In this document: one piece after another, positions 33,664 through 44,619 of the stretch
How positions within the stretch are numbered: the stretch's first letter is position 1
Layout: the number at the start of each line of letters is the position of its first letter
NCBI GenBank assembly: GCA_963971285.1
Contig: OZ020259.1
Location: forward strand, 3,286,001-3,350,000
Length of the DNA: 64,000 nucleotides
Origin: Astropecten irregularis
Lineage: Eukaryota; Echinodermata; Asteroidea; Paxillosida; Astropectinidae
Reading direction: 5' to 3'
Position numbers and translations under genes: made by a program
Notes under the pieces: model-generated
The model's input: only the letters and a program-made list of their open reading frames with translations
What the model was told of the DNA's origin: nothing
Database searches by the model: none

Positions 33664-34049
33664 AGGATTAATATTCAGTTATTCATATGTCATTGAATAT
33701 TAATCAGATTAAAGAGGATAGACATCTGTATGATTAATATTCAGTTATTCATACACGCTGAATATTAATCAGATAGCTGATTGATTAATATTCAGTTATT
33801 CATACGTCATTGAATATTAATCAGATGGTAACTATTAGGATTGACATCAGTTGTTTGATTGATATTCAGTTATTCATACGTCATTGAATATTAATCAGAT
33901 GGTAACTCTTAGGATTGACATCAGCTGTTTGATTAATATTCAGTTATTCATATATCATTTAATATAAATCAGACCGTCACTATGAGAATAGACATCAGCT
34001 GGTTGATTAATATTCAGTTATTCAAATGTTATTGAATATTAATCAGATG
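33664..34049 (+). repeat. Six-unit AT-rich hairpin minisatellite downstream of MRPS14
   Basis: Six copies of a ~44-bp core beginning GATTAATATTCAGTTATTCA and ending TGAATATTAATCAGAT, starting near 33666, 33730, 33783, 33857, 33931 and 34003. They are separated by related spacers such as GGTAACT..TTAGGATTGACATCAGCTG. Each core is itself an inverted repeat (ATTAATATTCA against TGAATATTAAT), so every unit can fold as a stem-loop in DNA or RNA. Copies differ by point changes; the fifth is the most decayed. Confidence 0.9.
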
Positions 34050-34166
34050 TTAATTGTTCAATATTATTAATTCATACATCTGCCTCTCTGTGTATGTTCG
34101 TATGCCATGTTTTCTTCTTAAACTGTTTAGACAGACATGTAAATTATGAAAATTTAAATGTGTGCA

Positions 34167-34172
34167 AATAAA
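34167..34172 (+). terminator. Candidate polyadenylation signal of MRPS14 (AATAAA)
   Basis: AATAAA about 910 bp after the MRPS14 stop, followed within 30 bp by GT- and T-rich sequence. It is the most plausible 3' end I see, and it would place the hairpin minisatellite in the 3' UTR. Confidence 0.4.
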
Positions 34173-34189
34173 GTATGTTATTACGAAAT

Positions 34190-35937
34190 TTATGAGTGAT
34201 TGTTTTTGCTGATTCACCCTGAAGTGGTATTTTTCTTTACTCAGTGTTTTAGCTTCTTTGCTTATTCCTACTTTGGGATTAGGTTTAATTTCTTTGATTT
34301 GAAAATTGTTCGTTATTTCGTTTTCGTCAGAGAGAAAGAAGTGATAGGATTTGTTTTTTTGCAGGCCTGGTATCAGGCCGTATACATTACGGTATTGCCT
34401 TAATTTAAGTTAATGTGAGGCCTTGGTACCTCTTTCAAGTCTTCTCGCAAATATTTAAACGCAAGCACTGCATAGTAAGTGTTGGACCTCTTAAAATTGT
34501 TAAGGTACCAATCAATCCTACATTTGCCAGGCCATACTCATCTTCAGGCTTATGAGGGCGCTGTTTAGTGAACTATTGCGGCCACGTCGGGAAAGCAACT
34601 TCCATGCGTGTAAAAACCAATGTGGTTTTTAAATTGCAATTTAAAAAAAAAATCATCAAATTTTTAAACCAGAGGTGCTGTATTAGACCTAGTTAGGTGA
34701 TGTTCAACTTTTGGGGTCATAGCTGTAGTTCCGTAAAAAAGAAATTGCAAAAATCATTAAACTTAGGCCTAAGTCTCGATATACAAAGACGTTTTATTCC
34801 TTGGTTTATATTTAATATTACATTTCTTAAATATACATTTATTGTATATTTACTATCCTGAAAAATAAATTGCAAAAAACTATTTGTTCAGTGTACCAAA
34901 ATATGCTAAATTATTAGTATAAATAAGATCAAGTTACGTCATAATTTTGAAAGTTAAGTAGGATTATACCCGGTTCAATATATCTTATAGTTGAGGCTTA
35001 TTTTCCCTAAGATCATGAACAGATCAAGGTGTACATAATTACATGTCACTCGCTACAAGATTAGGATCAGGTATTCCGGTGGATTAAGACCATACCCTGA
35101 TCAGCTTCCATGTTGAAAGTGTGATGGAGGTTATATACCTTTCTTTTATTTACAAACATTGGCTCGTGGTTGGCATGGGCGGCCAAATGCTGCAAATCAT
35201 TTCGTCTTCTCGAAAGACGGTGTATAAACCAAATTCAACATTTTTGGGGGGCAAACTTTCCATAGCTGTACAAAACATATGCCATGATTGCTTATGTTGT
35301 TTCCGTAACGTTACAGCAATATCTTTCGATGTTTATGATATGAATCGTTTTGTACAAATTGTGTTCAAATTGCGGTTATTTTTATGCCCGAATTTGATGG
35401 CTCTCTATAGTTTCTGCCATCTTGGTTGGCAAAAACTCGGGCTGTGACGGAGCAAACTGAGAAATGTTTTTAGGTTATTAGGCCACGTGTTTTCGTCATA
35501 ATTACGTTGTTTCGGTTGATTTTTCAGTCAATTTGCTGCGGGCTTTATTGAGCCAACAGTCGACTTTTTAAATTTTGTTGATGGCCTATCAATCCGAGCG
35601 AGCGCACCAAAACGCTTTATTCCGAAGTCTCAAAGCCTAAATTCGTTGTTTTCGATCACTTCAGTTCGACTGAATTGCCGCATTTGGTCATCTTAATTTC
35701 TTATAAACCACCATAATACACGTAGGCCTACTACATGTATAAAATTCTTGCTGGCACCATTGAGTCTACAGCTAGTCGACTTTTGTTGATGACTTGTCAA
35801 CCCGACCGACCGCACCAACTGAACGTTTTATTGCGAAGTTTAACACAATTCTCACCATCAATGCATCTCCAGCTTGTCGACATGATTTGAAATGTGGATT
35901 TGTTTTCGGAAACATGTAATAGGCGTTCAAACTTCTA
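34190..35937. other. Intergenic between MRPS14 and sulfotransferase A, unassigned
   Basis: A minus-strand AATAAA (complement at 35827-35832) about 190 bp past the sulfotransferase A stop could end that transcript. No other feature. Confidence 0.45.
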
Positions 35938-35982
35938 GGTCTCAACGTTTCGACTAGCCTGCTATATAGTCCTCATCAGGAT
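35938..35982 (-). repeat. Second copy of the CTGATGA ... GAAA hairpin motif
   Basis: On the minus strand: CTGATGA, GACTATATAGCAGGCTAGTC, GAAA, CGTTGAGACC. The flanks are unrelated to those at 24614. Confidence 0.6.
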
Positions 35983-36021
35983 TTGACAGTACGATGAGGG
36001 ACATATTATTGCCTCAGACTG

Positions 36022-38864
36022 TCAAACGAAGTCCGGCTTTGGGTAGCCAAAAAGTTCAAAGTCCAATCTATACAGCTCCCAGAGCTTTTCATTGGAGAGT
36101 TTTGTGACCTGGCTGAAGTAGGTGTCGTAGGCCTTTGAGCTGTTGGTTGGGTGGCTGTTGGCTTTGGCCGGGTAGGATACCTGATCCTGCAGTCCTAAGG
36201 ACGTCAACATGTACCTTGCGTCGTCATTGATCGTCTCTAGCCTGCCAAGGTAGTCGTAACTGACTTTACACGGCGAGCACATCTTATACATCTCCTGCCA
36301 GTGGTCGTCGAAGCCGTTCCTCTCAGAGGGGTTGGTGAGGTAGGTCATCCACTCGTGCCAGGTTATGTTCTCACCCGTGCGGAGCTCGCGCTCGGTGGCG
36401 TCGGGCCGGTAGCGCTTCATGATCCGCCTGGCGATGCCCTGAAAGTACGGCTCCTGCCGGTAGACCTTGATGTCAGCGAACTTGTTGCGGTAGGCCGACA
36501 GCACGCGGAGGAAGGGCTGTCGGGTGTACATGAACTTGGTGTAGGTGTCCAGGCGGAGCTTCTGATCCTCCGGGGACAGGCTGCTGAGGCGCGTCATGCC
36601 GTTCTTGAAGTGGGCCTCGTTGGATGAGATGCCGACCGTCTCTTTGCGAAGGCCGCCCAGGACCATCAATACCCTTTTCCAGTTACTGCAACCGACCTGA
36701 GTGATAGGCACCATACCAAGTATAAGATTATTTTGGGTTACATTATTATAAGTTATACCACGGTGTATCCGAGCAGTTTCATTGGTCAAAACCTGGCTGC
36801 CTTCTGTCACACATGCGCCAATGAGCAACCACTGTGCTACTCTCCGTTATCTAGCGATGTTTTTCTGTAATATAACGCACAGTTAACCCAATCGATTAAA
36901 AACAAATTATACCCAAATTGATACCACATTGTCAGTCAAGTTTGACTTTTTGGCAATTTCATCGAGAGTTTGTTATTTTATAAAAAGTAAATCTTTTGCA
37001 CAGAACCTGAACAATTTCATTAGGCCATTCCTAATCAAGTTCTGTACAAGACATTAAGGTCATTTTATTTTTCAGTACAGTGGCAAAAAGGTCTCACTCT
37101 TGGATTAGTTGGTCAGTTTCAATCGCTCTGGAACAAAGTTTGGTTCCCTGTATCTCCGTTTAATTCCAGAATAAACTCACTCCACTCCATCAGAACAGAA
37201 AGTTGCCTTGTCCTCTTCCCATTATTAAGACCCAACTATACGGTTACAATTACCTTCGGGACGAAGCAGTAGAGAATCTTGTGTTTGTCATGAGCGTAGA
37301 TGTGTCGCAGTGTGTCGACGTTGAGGCGTCCTTGAGACAGCTTCGGATGTTGGCTGCAGGCTTCCTTGAGATGGCGGCGCCGTTCAAGTTGGACGACGGC
37401 CTGCTGTTCCATAAAACTATCTGGTGCGAACCCCTGGTTGGGTTTTTCCTGTTAATTATTCAGATAAAGAGGTTTTGGGGAGCATTGTAATCAGTGCCGA
37501 TTGCCAACGAAATACTTAACTAATTGTAAGGGGAAGATAGCATTTAGTAATTGAACTCTGCTATAGCGACTTTGTAGGGTGATGATGTTGCTGCTTACCA
37601 GTAATGGATACTGTAACACACTGGGCTCAACTTACAGAGGGTCTAGGTGGTAGCCAGCCCTGTCTCACGAGCATGTCGCGGTTTGAATCCAGCCTGACCA
37701 AGCCAGGAGTTTTACTCTTGAGCTTTAGGAATACGTTAGCATTAAAACCAAATGGCAAACAAACTATATAGCCAATGATGTCTGTGTCAGCATTTTAATA
37801 TTACTTTCAGCAGCTTTAGAGGTGCAGAAGCCAATTTGCCCCATAAAGGCTTGACGCCCTCTACAATCAATTTATAGGCAATGCAATTATGCCAATAGTA
37901 TCACGAAATGATTTCAACGCCATTCCATCGAATAAAGTGATGCACAATTGGTTGATATGGTAAATAATACAAAACAATGCTATCCCATACACTATAGTTA
38001 TAGGATCAATAAGGGGGGATGTACTTACCAGTTTTCCTACTTCGTCTTCATTCGTTTCTTTCCCTTGCGTCTCATCGTCTGCCGGCCCCCTGGCAACCTG
38101 TATATGCTTATTGTCTATCCACGGTACATCTGCTTGTTTCTTGATGCTCTTTGGGCGGTTCAAATTGATCGGAGCTAAAACAAAAAATGCATTTGTCTAT
38201 TATTCACTTTCAGATTCTTTTAGCTGCAATTATGTTGTTGTACAAGTCGAATCCATGTCATCAACGTTTTAAGTATGCTTTAGCCTACTAAAAATGAAAG
38301 ATCATCAAATTATTCGAAGAGTATACATTTTATCATAATCATTACGAAAATGTAGCGCCGTGAGTAACCGATGTTGTGTGTCTTGTGCTTCTAAACTTGT
38401 ACACTCCAGCCAAAAGAATCTGAAAGATGCATGTAAAACGTAACGTAACAGATTTTATTTATTTACTTATAACTAAAAATGTGATGTGGCACTTGCAAGA
38501 CACCTTATTAGTTCCTGGGCAGGGGCTGCAGCGGCTAAGGTGAACCGATCAAGTTCAAAAACTTCGGAAGATCATGAATATCCATTGCCTTACAGTCATT
38601 CGTAGTCCTTATATGCCGGTCATCTAAAAATACATGTATCTTTCACAAAACATGTTTACAAAACATGTTTCTGAACACGAAGGACGCGCAAAGAAATACC
38701 CGTCAGGCTCGGAATGTGGCATCTAACTTTTTACCTTCAAATTCGAAATTGGTGACGATATAGACACTCAGACAGCTGACCAGGCCGAGAACGAGGACTT
38801 GAAGGCAACGCCAATGCTGCTTGCATCGGCGTGGGATCGCCCTTCTGGGTACGAGGCTCACCAT
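36022..38864 (-). CDS. Golgi carbohydrate sulfotransferase, CHST8-14 (HNK-1/chondroitin) family, copy A
   Basis: Four coding exons on the minus strand: 38864-38735, 38174-38029, 37403-37254 and 36696-36022; 1101 nt, 366 residues. It is a type II membrane protein: a short basic cytosolic tail (PRRAIPRRCKQHW), one membrane span (residues ~20-38, LQVLVLGLVSCLSVYIV), then a luminal stem. The catalytic domain starts at LYCFVPKVGCSNWKR, the 5'-phosphosulfate-binding motif (PK at 141-142 ends exon 3, VGC opens exon 4). The 3'-phosphate-binding motif is RQPFLRVLSAYRNKF (201-215). Family landmarks GENITW, HWQEMYKMCSPC, YDYLGRLET and a C-terminal ELFGYPKP are present. The enzyme transfers sulfate from PAPS to a glycan; which sugar cannot be told. 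The acceptor at 37403 was chosen for phase; others nearby break the frame. Confidence 0.9.
37640..37718 (+). mobile_element. tRNA-like SINE fragment
   Basis: GTCTAGGTGGTAGCC and a B-box-like CGGTTTGAATCC, followed by AGCCTGACC; degenerate. Just upstream of exon 3 of sulfotransferase A. Confidence 0.45.
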
Positions 38865-39411
38865 TGTCGTACTCTACTTGAGCCTATGGGAGATTGAGAG
38901 TAACACATGATATGACATTTGGCAGTAAATGTGACATTTTGAGTTGCAGATTGTGTTACATAATGCATGTGCAGAATATATGTTACCGAAGTTCATACGT
39001 GCGAGTGTCGGGCGGTATTTTAGTACTTTTTAAAACGAAACTTTCCCCAACTTCTATAATAATATTCAGATCACCCCAACCAATCCGCCATCCCATCCGC
39101 CATTTCTGTATACATGTACTGGAAAATAATGTGTACAATTTTTTTTTTTTTTTTATGGAAGTCGCCCAACACAAGGCACAAAGGCCACTCAAGGTGAGGG
39201 CTAAAAAAGAAAGAGAAAGGAAAAGAAAGTGCACAGAATTAGGATAACAGAAGCCTATTGACATTGCACTTGAACTTAGACAAATTATGACAATAATGGG
39301 TGAATTCGTTTAGCTAACACCGGTCAGCCCTTGGAATGGTTGTGCTATACTGCACAAAACAAGTGAGAGAATGGGGAACGAGGCTGACTGGTGTCGACCC
39401 GGGGGAGCTAA

Positions 39412-39532
39412 GGCCGTGTCCGAAACGGGCTTCCAGAGCTACGGCTAGGTCTATTGTCTAGGTGTCTCTGCGTATTTCCAATGGAGCGAAGACCTAGACC
39501 TAGCTCTAGACAACAGATTCGGATGCAGCCTA
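39412..39532. mobile_element. GGCCGTGTCCGAAACGGGC-family element
   Basis: Second copy of the element at 5574, differing mainly by a short extra segment after GGCTAGGT. Confidence 0.7.
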
Positions 39533-40890
39533 AACGAATGCATCCTACTATGGGATAAGGATTGGGCAAACACCATCAATACGTACTGTGCATGTTTACA
39601 ACATCATTCTTATGTCATGAGTAATGGTTTAATTATAGGCCCGATGATGAGATAAAGTTGGACACCTTTCCATGTAGGCCTTAGTAAGGTATATAGGAAG
39701 AAAATGTGCTTAGTGAGAGTAAAAAGTAGGCTTCCTAATCATAACTATATTTCGAGGACGACCCGAGCACACTGGCCGAAACGTCGAGATATAATATACA
39801 CATCGGTTCTTCCCCGAAACCACCGCGTCGAGCCACGATTCTGTCAATAAAGGTTAGGTAATCAGCGCAGACCTTTAAAACTAGAATAATGGAGGTCTAA
39901 TTATACCATTCAGGTTCTTTTCCATAGCTGTGCCCTAACTTCTGAAACAGATCGTTTCAGAAGTCCGCATACAATTTGCAGTTAATCAAATCATGGAGGT
40001 AGAAATCCGCAAATTAAACACACAGTGAAACGGTACCAGCACAACCATGTACAGCACAGTTCATCTCGAGTTGATACCGGAGTCGAGTTGACGTTACACT
40101 TAATCAATAAAATTAATTTACTGTTTCTACATTCCAAATCCAATACTATTATAGCGATTTCGAAAAAAAAAATGTTTCGTTACTTTACGACGGCTAGCAG
40201 TTCCCAGAGACAAAATTGAAACATAAAGTATAGTGGAACTCTGAAGAATTATTAAAACATTTCGTTACAAAATAAAAAACATTCCGGCCAACTGTCTATC
40301 AGTCACTGGTGTTGGTGTATATTTCTCTCTCCATGGTTTTATCTGTTTCCTTGCTCACCTACCTTAACCAGGTGCGATAATTTCCGGTAAATTTTCAGAC
40401 GGTCGTGATATATCTTTCTCGTCTCATCGTCGCCTTGCGGCGGATAACATTTTCACAGACCGGGCCGACCAAGGACGCGATCAGCGTGTCGAGTCTCATC
40501 AGTGGCTGGGCCGTGCTTCGGATCAAAATCCCCCGTTGGGTGTCTTCATGTGTGCTGGTCGAGTATCATTCCCACACGTTCAACACCTAGACGCCTACGT
40601 TATTCGTGTATACGTGTACACGTTGGCTATCTAATTCACTGAATCTTATCTTCTAGGGAGCCGATTAGCAAACAAGATGACCAAAGATCCACTTCTTTGT
40701 TATGGTAATTTCTGACTTGCTCAGTGATGTTTGAGGACCCCGCCTTAGAGTAATGTGGCCACATTAGAGGAAAAAATTGTTACTCGTATGCGAGCAGCCC
40801 ATGTGGTGTTAACCGATTTTATTTTCTTGTTCAGTGAAGCGCATTTTATAGAGGGCGCCATTGCACACCGATATGTCGGGGGAATTCATC
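39533..40890. other. Intergenic, unassigned
   Basis: Only the hairpin motif at 39745-39793. Short frames at 40025-40590 have no recognisable motif. Confidence 0.45.
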
Positions 40891-40894
40891 ATTG

Positions 40895-43035
40895 GTAAGA
40901 CCGAAAACAGTTTTGATCTCGGGGTAAGATCAAAACCATTCTTTATGTTTTGTAAGAAAAGTTGAGTCGGATTTTCGTGATTTTCTCGTAATTCAGATGT
41001 CTGATTGAGCTTAAAGGCGCAGGCTCGTCAAAAAATAGAGCAACTTTTACAATAGCGCCCTCTGTAGCTTTATCGATGTTGTTATGCTGTTCTAGGAAGG
41101 CTCGTTACACCCCCTGTTAACGTGACACACGTGTAGCATTGCGTACATGCACTCGGGGTGTATAATAATACACGTACATGTACAAATAGTACAATATTAG
41201 GCATTATTTTTTTACAGTTGTCATCGTGGAATCCTTCGCGGATCTGTAGGCAGAGCCTAACCCAACCCCATATGATAGGGGAATCTGTTACATGTGCGAG
41301 TTTGACATAAATTACTATTATTTTACTAATGCTGATGTTTTTCCACAAAAACTCAAAGTCTTGAACTTTACTGGGGTTTATGGAATGCACAGGGTTTTGA
41401 ATGACAAGTGACACCGTGAATGGAGCGAAATGAATTCCCCAATTTGTCGATATCGCGTAATCGGCGTCTGAAGTTGCCGAATCGGCAAAAATTACTCCAA
41501 CATCGATTTTTGCATTTTTGGATAGGAAAAGTATCAACGATCGATTTACTATGTTGACAATTATGGCAAAGAAATGTAAGGAAATTAGGTAAAAAGGAGG
41601 TTTTCTAGAACGTCTTTGAGGTTTGTTTCTATCTTATTTTACGAATTTTAGGCCTAAGGAAAATCTCTCAAAATCTGACGTTAACTTTGTCACGGCGCGT
41701 ATTCATGCTGAACTGGTTATGTGAGGTGTACGTGAATTGGTACCATATACATGTACATGATTGTAATACAGTGTAGTGAAACAAGCTTTGACTCGTCTTT
41801 CTATCAATCCGCTGAAGAATACTTTGTAAACAAAACATTGTGTGCATAGTGAAATCACTTCGTCAAGTTCGCGGACATGACAGGGCCCGCGTCATTCAAA
41901 TACATCTCTCTGATTGGACCATCGCGCGTACTGTTTACCTAGATACTGTTTACTGTTTACCTAGATACGCACAGCGCTCGGCCAATCTCTGTGCGCGTAG
42001 AGCGCCACAGTCGCTAGGCGACATTCGTTTTGTGTATTATGTACATTTTCAGTGCGTACATGAACTGCATGTATATTCAATGCTATCAGTAAAAAAAAAC
42101 AGTTCATTTTATGAGAAGTGACTTTCAGTTTCAAGTCTCTGTATCTGTGTATCAGCTTGTATTTATCTTCTAATATACTATTATTATAAACCTCACTTTC
42201 TACAAAAATGACCATAACGACGTAGGCCTAAATATCAACGTGGGGGCTCGTATACTGCGAGTAAAGTGAAATTCAAACTTGGTAAATTAGTCCCTATATC
42301 ACATAAAATATAGGTCTGCAATGAATTACACAATGCTGTATTTTTTTCATACAAGTCGGGTTATAATGAATACTTTGGGATATTGTTCCTGCAATTCGTC
42401 ATTGTCCATATGTTACTGCTGCTCTTTGGCGGTGGCTGTACCCTCCATGGCTGTACCGACTGGGTGGTGGTTGGTTACTTTTAGGTCTGATTTCAATCGG
42501 TAAATTAGAATCGATTTTTTTCTCACAAAAACTGCGGGAATGTGGACGTGCCAGCATGGAAAATTTCATTAATTGTTTTAAAATCTATCAAACGGAGTGA
42601 TTTTTTCTTGCTCCCTGAAATATCCCACAACGCAGACAATTCGAGGGCAGATACCACAACGGCCTATACGTAGTTTACGTACATAATTATGTACAATGTA
42701 CATGTACAGGCATGGATGGGTCCACTTCATAAACCATCGCGTCGTCCAGCAATATCAATCGTGTACAATAATATAATACAATGCATACTGCACGCACGCA
42801 TAGTGTATACGCGTGTACAGGGTTATTTTTAGACCAGCTGGCGCTCGCCCTCCGGGATTGTAAGAGCTGGCAACCGCAAGGGCAAAGGTGACTTTTCGTG
42901 GCACGAATTTTGTCCGTCGAGCATCGACGAGCCTGCACCTTTAAGTTTGACAGGTTTATCATTGCATGCACAATTGAATCAGACGAAGTGTAAGTGCTGT
43001 TCTGTGACCTTTACAAATAATCATGTATTATACCC
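40895..43035 (+). mobile_element. AGGTAGTATCAT-variant copy split by a 1.9-kb TTAA element
   Basis: The left piece (40895-41010) has ACCGAAAACAGTTTTGATC and CTCGTAATTCAGATGTCTGATTGAGC. The right piece (42945-43035) continues with GACAGGTTTATCATT and GTAAGTGCTGTTCTGTGACC, in the order of the uninterrupted copy at 11900-12225. Confidence 0.75.
41015..42940. mobile_element. 1926-bp DNA transposon with TTAA duplication, nonautonomous
   Basis: Inverted ends AGGCGCAGGCTCGTC and AGGTGCAGGCTCGTC (one mismatch) are flanked by TTAA at 41011-41014 and 42941-42944. The insertion interrupts an older repeat whose two halves are collinear with another copy, confirming both boundaries. No transposase-like frame is visible; the longest frame inside (151 codons, 41537-41082 minus) has no recognisable motif. 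A 16-bp direct repeat (TACTGTTTACCTAGAT) lies near 41930-41965. Confidence 0.8.
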
Positions 43036-44120
43036 AATGGTAAATAATAAATATTTTCTTGTTCATTTTGTTGGAACAACGGCAATTAACACAATGAATG
43101 TTAAAAAATAGTTGTTATCAATATTGTTTTTCTTTTATTCTACTTCCATACAATTAAAATTTAGATACAAAAATGAATAACACATTGTAAGTCCTAGTTT
43201 TATAAAATGAACTTATTGTCCGATTTATACTGATCTCCTAATCAACGTTTCAAGTTTCACGAAATGCTTTCCCATAATCAATTTGGCATTAAAATGAAAA
43301 TGAAATCATTTTTCTAGATGCATCACCAAAGATGATGAGAATAGCCTACCTTTAACATTAGACCAAGGTTTAGCCAACTATAATGTGGTCACGTGATCGT
43401 GTAATCACGTGCCAGTGTTCCCACGTGACTGTGGTCACCAATAAATATACGTGACACATCGACAAATATAATTATTTTATATTGAACATTTGACACTATA
43501 TTATGTTGAGTTGTATGTACACAGATATAGATGCATTCTTTCATTAAATAATTTTATCACTCAAATACTGCTCTAAATGTACATGTATTGCATAAAATTT
43601 GACCACTGAGTAAAGGCCACTTGAAAAAAAAAAACCCGGTTCTTTCGAAGAAGCCGGTTTAAAAATAACATAATAGTTATAGATGTAATTATAATACACC
43701 CTTGCATGTTATTTTGAATACAGAATGAAAATCACTGCATACTAAGTGCTTTCTAAGTGCACGTGAACAACAAATCATGCGCTGGTTCCTGAAAATTATG
43801 CTCACAATTAGACACAAAATAATAGAGAGAAATCTTACACGATTTAAAACTATATCAATTCCACAAAACGCCTTGCTCTAGCCTATGAATTAATCAATGA
43901 GGTGTACCATATTTGAAGCACACTAGGCTGTTGAAAAATAAATACAGAAACATCTTCCACAAACATACAAACACAATTATATCTTACAAACAAATAAATA
44001 AAGTTTCATTAAAAAAGAGTGATGCCAAGTAATACAAGCTACTGCCTGCAATGTTTAAGCATCAAAATTACCGTCGCAGCATTTTCGGCCATAGGTCTAT
44101 ACTAATTATGAATAAAAAGG
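43036..44120. other. AT-rich intergenic stretch
   Basis: Contains the E-box cluster (43383-43452) and a short perfect hairpin AACCCGGTTCTTTCGAAGAAGCCGGTTT at ~43633-43661; otherwise nothing recognised. Confidence 0.45.
43383..43452. promoter_or_regulatory. Cluster of CACGTG E-boxes
   Basis: GGTCACGTGATC, AATCACGTGCC and CCCACGTGACTG occur within 55 bp, followed by TACGTGAC. The nearest gene is sulfotransferase copy B, whose 3' end is ~1.2 kb away. Function unknown. Confidence 0.3.
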
Positions 44121-44123
44121 GTC

Positions 44124-44333
44124 ATAATACAGGTGTTTCACAATCATGCGCCACCATGAGTTTGCAACGCGTTGGCCAATCACAATTCAGGAGATAAGTT
44201 GTGTCGACAAACTGCGCATCTTTCCACATCATGTGCATGCAGTTGTCGACAAAATGAATTCCGCGCAAATTTAATTGGCCAACGCGTTGAAGACTCATGG
44301 TGGCGCAGTATTGTGAATCGCCCTTGGCCTCAC
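44124..44333. mobile_element. Palindromic MITE related to the 14163 copy
   Basis: Arms GTTTCACAATCATGCGCCACCATGAGT and CAACGCGTTGGCCAAT recur inverted before GTGAATCGCCC; the core has two GTCGACAA motifs. Same layout as the element at 14163. Confidence 0.7.
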
Positions 44334-44619
44334 GGGGGGCGCTGTATCAACGCCATCTTTGATGGCACACAATCGTTAAAAATACGCCCAAATCACAATA
44401 AATCAGCGCATACTCGTCACTGGAAAAATCTACGTTGATCTTAAATATAAAATAATTAAAGCATTAAACTATTTTAATAAAAAACAAAAACCTTTCATGG
44501 TTTCCGTCTGACGCAGCACACTCGCTAATACCTCGCGGCCCTTGGTTAAACAAGCATACGCCAACTCAAACCAGCAGTACGCTTAAAGTTAAAAACAAAT
44601 GAAACGTAAAAATGATACT

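Noticed and set aside
33664-34049. CRISPR-like appearance (repeat-spacer alternation)
   Set aside because: Spacers are themselves related to each other, the context is animal nuclear DNA with introns, and there are no cas genes.
41082-41537. 151-codon minus-strand frame inside the TTAA transposon
   Set aside because: No transposase motif or recognisable domain; composition looks noncoding.
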